A stretch of DNA of 6,704 nt. Source: Pseudomonadota bacterium (GTDB taxonomy: Bacteria; Pseudomonadota; Gammaproteobacteria; Steroidobacterales; GCA-2729495). The translations under genes were made by a program, and so were the position numbers. Below the pieces are notes generated by a model, which searched no databases, was not told where the DNA came from, and was given only the letters and a program-made list of their open reading frames with translations. Location: assembly GCA_030836925.1 (NCBI GenBank), contig JAUPLK010000091.1, forward strand, positions 1-6,704. The letters are read 5' to 3'. Shown piece after piece: positions 1 through 6,704 of this stretch (the first letter of the stretch is position 1; the number at the start of each line of letters is the position of its first letter).

Positions 1-788
1 TCACGAAACTTGCCAGGGCGCTTGATGTGGTCGGCCTGATGAACACCCAGTTCGCGATACAGAACGGGCTGATCTACCTGCTTGAGGTCAATCCGCGCGC
101 CTCGCGCACCGTGCCCTTTGTCTCGAAAGCCATCGGGTTGCCACTCGCCAAGGTGGCTGCAAAGACCATGCTGGATGTCTCGCTGGCAAAGCAGGGCGCA
201 ACAGTGCAGATCGTGCCGGACTTCTACTCGGTAAAAGAGGCCGTGTTTCCCTTCGGCAAGTTCCCCGAAGCCGATCCGATCCTCGGTCCGGAGATGAAAT
301 CGACAGGCGAGGTGATGGGCACCGGCCGCACTTTCGCCGAAGCCTATGCCAAGGCGCAAATTGCCTCGGGTGTGGTGCTGCCGCAGCGGGGTACCGCATT
401 CCTTTCCGTACGCGACCGGGACAAGCCGGCTGCGGTGAAGCTCGGCAAGCTGCTGCTGGATCGTGGCTTCGACCTGATCGCCACCGGTGGTACCGCGGTG
501 GCGCTCGCGAAGGCTGGCGTTGCCTGTCGTCGTGTCAACAAGGTCCGCGAAGGCCGCCCGCATGTCGTCGACATGATCAAGAACGATGAGATCCACTTCA
601 TCGTCAATACCACTGAAGGCAAGCAGGCCATTCGCGAGTCGCACTCGATTCGTGCGGCAGCAGTGCAGAAAAAGGTGACCTATTACACGACCATGCCGGC
701 AGCCATTGCCACCAGCTATGCCCTTGATCATCTTGAAGGCGGCAGCGTCAACCGGCTGCAGGATCTGCACACGGGAGTCGTACAGTGA
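1..788 (+). CDS. carB: Carbamoyl-phosphate synthase large subunit, C-terminal part (5' truncated by window)
   Basis: This is the 3' end of the large subunit that makes carbamoyl phosphate from glutamine-derived ammonia, bicarbonate and 2 ATP, feeding pyrimidine and arginine synthesis in the cytoplasm. The frame is open from base 3 (reading TKLARALDVVGLMNTQFA), so about 261 of the usual ~1070 codons are present. First comes the end of the second ATP-grasp domain, with EVNPRASR at 84-107; its Glu and Asn match E. coli metal ligands E841 and N843. A helical linker follows, then the MGS-like allosteric domain from about base 390. With a constant offset to E. coli numbering, the IMP/UMP-site residues S948, K954, T974, T977, K993, N1015 and T1017 and the ornithine-site residues E892 and T1042 are all present, so nucleotide and ornithine control is probably retained (inference). 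The stop TGA (786-788) overlaps the greA start, suggesting translational coupling. carA presumably lies upstream, outside the window. Confidence 0.97.
   Translation, partial: TKLARALDVVGLMNTQFAIQNGLIYLLEVNPRASRTVPFVSKAIGLPLAKVAAKTMLDVSLAKQGATVQIVPDFYSVKEAVFPFGKFPEADPILGPEMKSTGEVMGTGRTFAEAYAKAQIASGVVLPQRGTAFLSVRDRDKPAAVKLGKLLLDRGFDLIATGGTAVALAKAGVACRRVNKVREGRPHVVDMIKNDEIHFIVNTTEGKQAIRESHSIRAAAVQKKVTYYTTMPAAIATSYALDHLEGGSVNRLQDLHTGVVQ
773..777 (+). promoter_or_regulatory. Ribosome binding site of greA
   Basis: GGGAG lies inside the end of carB, 7 nt before GTG 785. It supports that GTG as the greA start rather than the in-frame ATG at 794, which would lose three residues present in the E. coli protein. 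Confidence 0.7.
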
Positions 789-1261
789 AAAGAATGCCGA
801 TTACGGCCGCCGGGGCGGAGAAGCTTCGCGAGGAGATCCGTGTGCTGAAAACCGAGTCCCGTCCCCGGGTAATCCAGGCTATCGCCGAAGCGCGCGCACA
901 CGGTGATCTCAAGGAGAACGCCGAATACCACGCTGCCAAGGAGCAGCAGGCCTTCATGGAAGGGCGGATCCGCGAGCTGGAGGTGCTGCTGTCAACCGCC
1001 GAGGTCATCGACGTGACCCGGCTGGCGGGTACGAAGAAGATCGTCTTCGGTGCGACGGTGCATCTGGTCGACGAGGACGATGGGCGGGAAATCCGTTATC
1101 GGATCGTCGGCGAATATGAAGCAGACATGAAGAGTGGTCTGATTTCCATCACCTCACCGCTGGCGCGGGCCCTCATCGGGCGCATGGAAGGCGACCTGGT
1201 GTCGATGATCGCGCCGGGCGGTGAGAGAAACTACGAGATCATGCGGATCGAGTACCTGTGA
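785..1261 (+). CDS. greA: Transcription elongation factor GreA
   Basis: GreA enters the secondary channel of RNA polymerase and stimulates cleavage of backtracked transcripts, rescuing stalled complexes. The product is 158 aa, the same length as E. coli GreA. Residues 1 to about 75 form the antiparallel coiled coil. Its tip reads HGDLKENAEYHAA, with the essential acidic residues D41 and E44 at the same numbers as in E. coli. Residues from about 80 to 158 form the FKBP-like polymerase-binding domain, including IVGEYEAD, LISITSPLARALIG and the terminal EYL. The start is GTG, overlapping the carB stop in the arrangement GTGA, with GGGAG 7 nt upstream. The overlap implies co-transcription and probable translational coupling with carB, an arrangement also known in Pseudomonas, whereas E. 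coli keeps the two genes apart. GreB is less likely because the sequence follows GreA closely throughout. Confidence 0.97.
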   Translation: MKRMPITAAGAEKLREEIRVLKTESRPRVIQAIAEARAHGDLKENAEYHAAKEQQAFMEGRIRELEVLLSTAEVIDVTRLAGTKKIVFGATVHLVDEDDGREIRYRIVGEYEADMKSGLISITSPLARALIGRMEGDLVSMIAPGGERNYEIMRIEYL

Positions 1262-1285
1262 ATATGTGCTGTACTGCGGTGTCAG

Positions 1286-1906
1286 GTGGCCAAGAGCACC
1301 TCTAGCGCACGCTGGAAGCAGAGGCAGGCGCGCGACCCCTTCGTGCGCAAGGCGCATGCAGAGGGCTGGCGCTCCCGGGCGATTTTCAAGCTGTCCGAGT
1401 TGCAGCGCGTCGAAAAGCTCATGGCAGCCGGCGATGTGGTTGTCGATCTCGGTGCCGCGCCCGGGGCATGGAGCCAGTTTGCAGCTTCGGTCGTCGGCCC
1501 GCGGGGGAGAGTCGTTGCGCTTGACCTGCTCGAAATGCCACCGCTGCCAGGTGTTGAGGTTCTGCAGGGTGATTTCCGCGACGAAAAAACACTTGAGGCG
1601 CTGCTCGCTACACTGGGGCCGGCCCGCGTAGACCTTGTTTTGTCTGATCTGGCACCCAATATGAGTGGCATGCGCTCGGTGGACCAGCCACGCAGCATGT
1701 ATCTGGCCGAGCTGGCGCTCGACTTTGCGGGTCAGGTCCTGCGGGGAGGTGGCCATATGGTGGTAAAGCTGTTTCAGGGCGAGGGCTTCCAGGAGTACAT
1801 CGATGCGGTCCGCGCACGCTTTGAGTCGGTTCGCATGAGAAAACCGCCAGCGTCCCGGTCCGGAAACCGGGAGACGTATCTGGTAGCAAGAAACTTTCGG
1901 TTGTAG
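1286..1906 (+). CDS. rlmE: 23S rRNA (uridine-2552 2'-O)-methyltransferase RlmE (FtsJ/RrmJ)
   Basis: RlmE uses S-adenosylmethionine to methylate the 2'-OH of U2552 in the A loop of 23S rRNA, a late step in 50S assembly; in E. coli the gene is heat-shock inducible. The product is 206 aa (E. coli 209). It has a basic N-terminal RNA-binding segment, SAM motif I VVDLGAAPGAWSQ (residues 52-64), the GDFRDE segment (95-100), SDLAPNMSG (120-128) and VVKLFQGEGF (159-168). The catalytic tetrad K-D-K-E is intact as K35, D121, K161 and E196, each exactly three below the E. coli numbers. The start is assigned to GTG 1286: the frame is closed upstream by TGA 1259-1261 and has no ATG in between, only CTG 1274. 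No convincing Shine-Dalgarno sequence precedes the GTG, so initiation may be weak or depend on translation of greA, which ends 24 nt upstream. The gene ends in tandem stops TAG TAG. Confidence 0.95.
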   Translation: MAKSTSSARWKQRQARDPFVRKAHAEGWRSRAIFKLSELQRVEKLMAAGDVVVDLGAAPGAWSQFAASVVGPRGRVVALDLLEMPPLPGVEVLQGDFRDEKTLEALLATLGPARVDLVLSDLAPNMSGMRSVDQPRSMYLAELALDFAGQVLRGGGHMVVKLFQGEGFQEYIDAVRARFESVRMRKPPASRSGNRETYLVARNFRL

Positions 1907-1924
1907 TAGGGTCTAAACATAGTC

Positions 1925-1942
1925 CCGCCAGAATTTTGGCGG
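1925..1942 (+). promoter_or_regulatory. Perfect hairpin in the ftsH leader
   Basis: CCGCCA (1925-1930) and TGGCGG (1937-1942) form a perfect 6-bp stem. A possible G-U pair at the top would leave an AAUU tetraloop. The stem lies 19 nt after the rlmE stop and 12 nt before the ftsH ribosome binding site. It is followed by CCTGATTTCC rather than a T run, so a standard intrinsic terminator is unlikely. It could be an RNA processing or stability element, an attenuator, or a DNA operator palindrome. Its function is unknown. Confidence 0.45.
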
Positions 1943-1954
1943 CCTGATTTCCAA

Positions 1955-1959
1955 GAGGG
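1955..1959 (+). promoter_or_regulatory. Ribosome binding site of ftsH
   Basis: GAGGG, within AAGAGGG, lies 8 nt before GTG 1968. It decides the GTG start: there is no in-frame ATG near the conserved N-terminus, and the next codons give LNDLAKNIILW, matching the FtsH N-terminal pattern. Confidence 0.7.
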
Positions 1960-1967
1960 CCACCCAC

Positions 1968-3911
<1,944 letters not shown>

Positions 3912-3933
3912 GCAGCAGCAGGGACCGCCCGCC

Positions 3934-3939
3934 TATAAT
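3934..3939 (+). promoter_or_regulatory. Candidate sigma-70 -10 box upstream of folP
   Basis: An exact TATAAT lies in the 65-nt gap between ftsH and folP. It would place a transcription start near 3946 and give a leader of about 31 nt before folP. No good -35 box is visible: the best is TGAGCA at 3909-3914, 3 of 6 matches at 19-nt spacing. There is no TGn extended -10 motif. An internal promoter serving folP and glmM is plausible but rests mainly on the -10 match and its position. Confidence 0.4.
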
Positions 3940-3980
3940 TCATCCGGCCTTTGTTTCAGGTCAGACACTGCGCCGGATGA
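3940..3980 (+). promoter_or_regulatory. Inverted repeat covering the folP start codon
   Basis: TCATCCGGC (3940-3948) and GCCGGATGA (3972-3980) are perfect 9-bp complements separated by 23 nt. The right arm contains the folP start ATG (3977-3979). In a transcript reading through from ftsH this stem would pair the start codon and could reduce folP initiation. A transcript beginning near 3946 at the adjacent candidate promoter would lack most of the left arm. The repeat is seen directly; the regulatory role is inference. Confidence 0.45.
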
Positions 3981-4816
3981 TTTCCCTTCTTGCAGACACG
4001 CGCCGTGTGGGCCGTCGCTGTCTCATCATGGGCGTGCTCAACGTCACTCCCGATTCATTCTGGGACGGTGGCCGCTACCGTCAAACCGATGCGGCTGTCG
4101 CGCATGGACTGAAGCTCATTGCTGAAGGCGCTGACATCCTCGATATCGGTGGGGAGTCCACGCGGCCCGGCGCCGCGTCGCCCGGCGTGGCAGCAGAACT
4201 GGAGCGGATCATTCCGGTCATGGAGAAGCTGCGCCAGCTCAGCAATATCCCCATTTCTGTCGATACCAGCAGCGCCGAGGTCATGCAGGCTGCTGTCGCT
4301 GCAGGTGCCGACATGATCAATGATGTCAGCGCGCTGCACCGGCCAGGAGCGCTGGCAGCAGCGGTGGCGGCTGGAGTTCCGGTGTGCCTGATGCACATGC
4401 AGGGCGATCCGCAGACCATGCAGCTTCAGCCCCGCTATGCAGATGTGGTGGCCGAGGTGAAGGATCTCCTGCTGCAGCGAGCCGCTGAATGCATGGCGGC
4501 AGGATTGGCGCACGATTGCCTTATAATCGATCCGGGCTTCGGATTCGGAAAAAGCCTTGAGCACAATCTCAGTCTGCTGCGCGGGCTGGATGTACTCGTT
4601 GCGACGGGTTTCCCGGTTCTGGTCGGTCTATCCCGCAAGAGCATGCTGGGCGAACTGCTGGGCAGGTCCGCCGAAGATCGTCTTCCGGGCAGTCTCGCGC
4701 TGGCGGTCGCAGCGCGGCAACGCGGTGCAAGCATCGTCAGGGTCCATGATGTGGCGGCGACACTGGATGTGTTCCGCACACTGGATGCGGTTGGTGGTTC
4801 CCGGCCAAGCGTCTGA
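3977..4816 (+). CDS. folP: Dihydropteroate synthase (DHPS)
   Basis: DHPS condenses p-aminobenzoate with 6-hydroxymethyl-7,8-dihydropterin diphosphate to form dihydropteroate in folate synthesis; it is the sulfonamide target. The product is 279 aa (E. coli 282), a single TIM-barrel domain. Conserved elements fall at E. coli numbering: N22 in NVTPDSF, GGESTRPGA with T62, R63 and P64, D96 in SVDTS, N115 in IND, D185 in DPGFGFGK, K221 in SRKS, and R255 and H257 in RVHDV. F28 and P64, where substitutions cause sulfonamide resistance in other species, are the sensitive-type residues (inference from known mutations). Residue 29 is Trp (DSFWDGG), where E. coli has Ser. The start ATG 3977 is assigned by alignment to the N-terminus; no strong Shine-Dalgarno sequence is visible, and the nearest AGG (3958-3960) is too far away. 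glmM follows after 32 nt, so the two are probably co-transcribed, as in E. coli and Pseudomonas. Confidence 0.96.
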   Translation: MISLLADTRRVGRRCLIMGVLNVTPDSFWDGGRYRQTDAAVAHGLKLIAEGADILDIGGESTRPGAASPGVAAELERIIPVMEKLRQLSNIPISVDTSSAEVMQAAVAAGADMINDVSALHRPGALAAAVAAGVPVCLMHMQGDPQTMQLQPRYADVVAEVKDLLLQRAAECMAAGLAHDCLIIDPGFGFGKSLEHNLSLLRGLDVLVATGFPVLVGLSRKSMLGELLGRSAEDRLPGSLALAVAARQRGASIVRVHDVAATLDVFRTLDAVGGSRPSV

Positions 4817-4837
4817 AAAACGGCCATGGGCAGAACT

Positions 4838-4841
4838 GGAG
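4838..4841 (+). promoter_or_regulatory. Ribosome binding site of glmM
   Basis: GGAG (within TGGAG) lies 7 nt before GTG 4849. It fixes that GTG as the start: the only nearby ATG (4826) is in another frame, and the GTG gives MSRKLFGTDGIRG, aligning with the E. coli GlmM N-terminus. Confidence 0.7.
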
Positions 4842-4848
4842 TATTCGA

Positions 4849-6186
4849 GTGAGCAGAAAACTGTTTGGTACCGACGGAATACGGGGCCAGGTTGGCGAGT
4901 ATCCGATGACAGCCGAGTTTGCGCTGCGCCTGGCCAGTGCGGCTGCCCACGTGCTGGCGCCGCAAGGTGGCAAGGTACTGATTGGCAAGGACACGCGGGT
5001 CTCAGGCTACATGTTCGAATCTGCCCTCGAGGCAGGCTTTGTCGCCGCGGGCATGGATGTGATGCTGGTCGGGCCTCTGCCCACGCCCGGTATCGCCTAT
5101 CTCACCCGGACGCTGGGTGCTGATCTCGGTGTGGTGATCAGCGCGTCGCACAATCCTTATCAGGACAACGGCATCAAGTTCTTTGACCGGGAAGGCGGCA
5201 AACTTTCCGACGCCATCGAGGCAGCGATTGAAGCGCGTCTGGAATCGCCGGCTGTCACGCGGGAATCCAGCCAGCTGGGCCGGGCCAAGCGGGTCGACAA
5301 TGCGCTGCAGTCCTACCAGAACTTCTGTATCTCGACGGTTCCGCCCGAGCTGCGGCTGGATGGACTGAAGATCGTTGTCGATTGTTCACACGGCGCAGCC
5401 TACAAGGTGGCGCCGCGGGTGCTGACCGAACTCGGCGCAGAGATCGTGCCCATTGGCTGCTCGCCGAACGGCCGGAACATCAATGACGGCTGTGGCTCGA
5501 TGAAGCCGCAATTGCTGCAATTGACGACGACCGGGGTGCGTGCGGATCTTGGCGTTGCGCTCGATGGTGATGGCGACCGCCTGCTGATGGCCGATCACAC
5601 CGGTGCACTGGTCGATGGTGACCAGCTGCTGTGGGTGCTGGCCACCGCGTGGCAGAAGAGCGGTGAGTTGCAGGGGCCGGTGGTCGGAACCCTGATGAGC
5701 AATTTCGGACTTGAGCGTGGTCTGAATGAGCTCGGCATTGAATTCCTGCGCGCGAAAGTCGGCGATCGCTATGTGCTTGAACTGCTGCGCGAGAAGGGCG
5801 GGCGGCTGGGCGGTGAGACCTCCGGACACCTGCTTTGCCTGGACAAGACCACGACTGGCGATGGTCTGATCAGTGCGCTGCAGGTGCTGAGTGTGGTCAA
5901 GAAGACCGGCGCACGACTGGCTGATCTGGTTGCCGGCATGCCGCTCTATCCGCAGAAACTGGTCAACGTCCGTGTGGCCAGAAAGCTGGATCTGGATGCC
6001 TCGGCGCCAGTGCAGGCTGCGGTGCTCAAGGCGCAACAGCAGCTGGGCGGGCGCGGGCGGGTGGTTCTGCGCGCTTCCGGTACTGAACCGGTGGTGCGGG
6101 TGATGGTTGAGGGCGATGACCGTGGCGAGGTTGATAGCCTCACCGAAGCCCTGGCAGAGGCCGTGCGTCAGGCGGCAAATGCCTGA
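4849..6186 (+). CDS. glmM: Phosphoglucosamine mutase GlmM
   Basis: GlmM interconverts glucosamine-6-phosphate and glucosamine-1-phosphate, supplying UDP-N-acetylglucosamine for peptidoglycan and lipopolysaccharide. The product is 445 aa, the same length as E. coli GlmM, and belongs to the alpha-D-phosphohexomutase family with four domains. The N-terminal GTDGIRG (7-13) is characteristic. The phosphoserine loop ISASHNP has catalytic S100 (E. coli S102). The metal-binding loop DGDGDR has D239, D241 and D243. The sugar-binding loop is GGETSGH (321-327), and the C-terminal phosphate-binding loop is RASGTEP (408-414). All are intact, so the enzyme should be active once S100 is phosphorylated. The ETSGH loop, overall GlmM-like sequence and the folP neighbour favour GlmM over phosphomannomutase/phosphoglucomutase (AlgC/ManB types). 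It starts with GTG preceded by GGAG. Confidence 0.97.
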   Translation: MSRKLFGTDGIRGQVGEYPMTAEFALRLASAAAHVLAPQGGKVLIGKDTRVSGYMFESALEAGFVAAGMDVMLVGPLPTPGIAYLTRTLGADLGVVISASHNPYQDNGIKFFDREGGKLSDAIEAAIEARLESPAVTRESSQLGRAKRVDNALQSYQNFCISTVPPELRLDGLKIVVDCSHGAAYKVAPRVLTELGAEIVPIGCSPNGRNINDGCGSMKPQLLQLTTTGVRADLGVALDGDGDRLLMADHTGALVDGDQLLWVLATAWQKSGELQGPVVGTLMSNFGLERGLNELGIEFLRAKVGDRYVLELLREKGGRLGGETSGHLLCLDKTTTGDGLISALQVLSVVKKTGARLADLVAGMPLYPQKLVNVRVARKLDLDASAPVQAAVLKAQQQLGGRGRVVLRASGTEPVVRVMVEGDDRGEVDSLTEALAEAVRQAANA

Positions 6187-6200
6187 TCTGCATTGATTTC

Positions 6201-6233
6201 CGGCGGAGCTGAGGCTAACCTGCGCCGTCTTTT
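6201..6233 (+). terminator. Possible weak rho-independent terminator after glmM
   Basis: CGGCG (6201-6205) and CGCCG (6223-6227) can pair, directly followed by TCTTTT (6228-6233). The 17-nt loop can form a small inner helix (AGG 6212-6214 with CCT 6219-6221). The stem is short and the T run imperfect, so partial termination at most. The position, 14 nt after the glmM stop and 45 nt before tpiA, suits an operon end. Confidence 0.35.
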
Positions 6234-6278
6234 ACGGGCCGCACACTGGATTGTGTACCGGTCGCCCCGGAGTCTCGC

Positions 6279-6704
6279 ATGTCAAATCGACGGCCCCTCG
6301 TTGCCGGTAACTGGAAGCTCAACGGCAGTCGTGCCGCAAACACGCCCCTGATCAGTGCCCTGCGGGCTGGCTTGCTGGCCGAGTCCGGAACCGACGTGGT
6401 CGTGTGTCCGCCGTACGTCTATCTGTCCGATGTCTCTGCGGCTATCCACGATAGCGTTATCCGGCTCGGTGCCCAGAATGTAGCGACAGAGGAATCCGGC
6501 GCGTTTACCGGTGAGATTGCGGCCGGCATGTTGCGTGATGTCGGTTGTGAGTTTGTGATCATCGGTCATTCAGAGCGCCGGGCCTTCTATGGCGAGACGG
6601 ATGAGTTGACCGCCGTCAAGGTTTCGGCTGCGCTGCGAGGCGGCCTCAGGCCGATTCTGTGCGTCGGCGAGACCCTGGCGGAGCGTGATGCTGGAGACAC
6701 CTTG
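6279..6704 (+). CDS. tpiA: Triosephosphate isomerase, N-terminal part (3' truncated by window)
   Basis: TpiA interconverts dihydroxyacetone phosphate and glyceraldehyde-3-phosphate in glycolysis and gluconeogenesis. The frame starts at ATG 6279, preceded by GGAG (6269-6272) with 6-nt spacing, and stays open to the window edge: 142 codons of the usual ~250. The N-terminus reads MSNRRPLVAGNWKLNGS, with substrate-site N11 and K13. It is followed by LGAQN (63-67), ESGAFTGEI (72-80), IIGHSERR (94-101) with the electrophilic H97, and ILCVGET (126-132). The catalytic glutamate and the phosphate-gripping loop 6 lie beyond the window and cannot be checked. In Pseudomonas, tpiA follows glmM and precedes secG, so secG may lie just downstream (inference). 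Confidence 0.96.
   Translation, partial: MSNRRPLVAGNWKLNGSRAANTPLISALRAGLLAESGTDVVVCPPYVYLSDVSAAIHDSVIRLGAQNVATEESGAFTGEIAAGMLRDVGCEFVIIGHSERRAFYGETDELTAVKVSAALRGGLRPILCVGETLAERDAGDTL

Noticed and set aside
1154..1756. A 200-codon minus-strand open frame over the end of greA and most of rlmE
   Set aside because: It is antisense to two clearly recognised genes and its translation resembles no family I know. A relocated or divergent yhbY was considered here, but the sequence does not look like one.
1895..1923. Possible promoter upstream of ftsH (TTTCGG, 17 nt, CATAGT)
   Set aside because: The -35 matches only 2 of 6 bases and the -10 only 4 of 6. I also looked for a sigma-32-type CTTGAA/CCCAT pair and did not find one.
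4522..4527. Exact TATAAT inside folP, a possible internal promoter for glmM
   Set aside because: No -35 box lies at 16-18 nt (TTGGCG at 4505-4510 leaves only 11 nt) and there is no extended -10. The bases are accounted for by the Leu-Ile-Ile codons before the conserved DPGFGFGK.
4557..5123. A + strand open frame spanning the folP-glmM junction in another frame
   Set aside because: It overlaps the catalytic parts of both real genes and is rich in Arg, Cys and Trp, as expected for an out-of-frame reading of GC-rich coding DNA.
6231..6259. Possible promoter upstream of tpiA (TTTACG, 17 nt, TGTACC)
   Set aside because: The -35 has 4 of 6 matches but the -10 only 3 of 6, with no extended motif; too weak to list.

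Overview
This window is a compact block of housekeeping genes, all on the + strand, from what looks like a gammaproteobacterium with fairly high GC content (around 60% by eye). The gene order is carB (3' end) - greA - rlmE - ftsH - folP - glmM - tpiA (5' end). This matches the carAB-greA ... rlmE-ftsH-folP-glmM-tpiA arrangement known from Pseudomonas and relatives. The proteins resemble E. coli and Pseudomonas homologues along their whole length. I cannot name the genus. I see no mobile element, integrase, CRISPR array, tRNA, rRNA or sign of horizontal transfer.

Layout. Bases 1-788 encode the last 261 or so codons of carbamoyl-phosphate synthase large subunit. Its stop overlaps the GTG start of greA (785-1261). 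After a 24-nt gap comes rlmE (1286-1906, 23S rRNA 2'-O-methyltransferase), then a 61-nt gap with a perfect hairpin, then ftsH (1968-3911, membrane AAA+ metalloprotease). A 65-nt gap holds an exact TATAAT and a 9-bp inverted repeat whose right arm contains the folP start codon. folP (3977-4816, dihydropteroate synthase) and glmM (4849-6186, phosphoglucosamine mutase) are 32 nt apart. A 92-nt gap with a possible weak terminator precedes tpiA (6279 to the window end, triosephosphate isomerase, truncated by the window).

How the genes fit together. They are not one pathway but a growth-linked cluster: pyrimidine/arginine precursor supply (CarB), transcript-cleavage rescue of RNA polymerase (GreA), ribosome maturation (RlmE), membrane protein and regulatory proteolysis (FtsH), folate synthesis (FolP), cell-wall amino-sugar supply (GlmM) and glycolysis (TpiA). 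Catalytic residues are intact in every complete gene, and so are those visible in the two partial genes. Four of the six visible starts are GTG (greA, rlmE, ftsH, glmM).

No new biological system is evident. The points most worth a second look are small and regulatory: the folP leader, where an apparent promoter overlaps a hairpin that would hide the start codon; the ftsH leader hairpin; the absence of yhbY between greA and rlmE; and a few substitutions at otherwise conserved protein positions.
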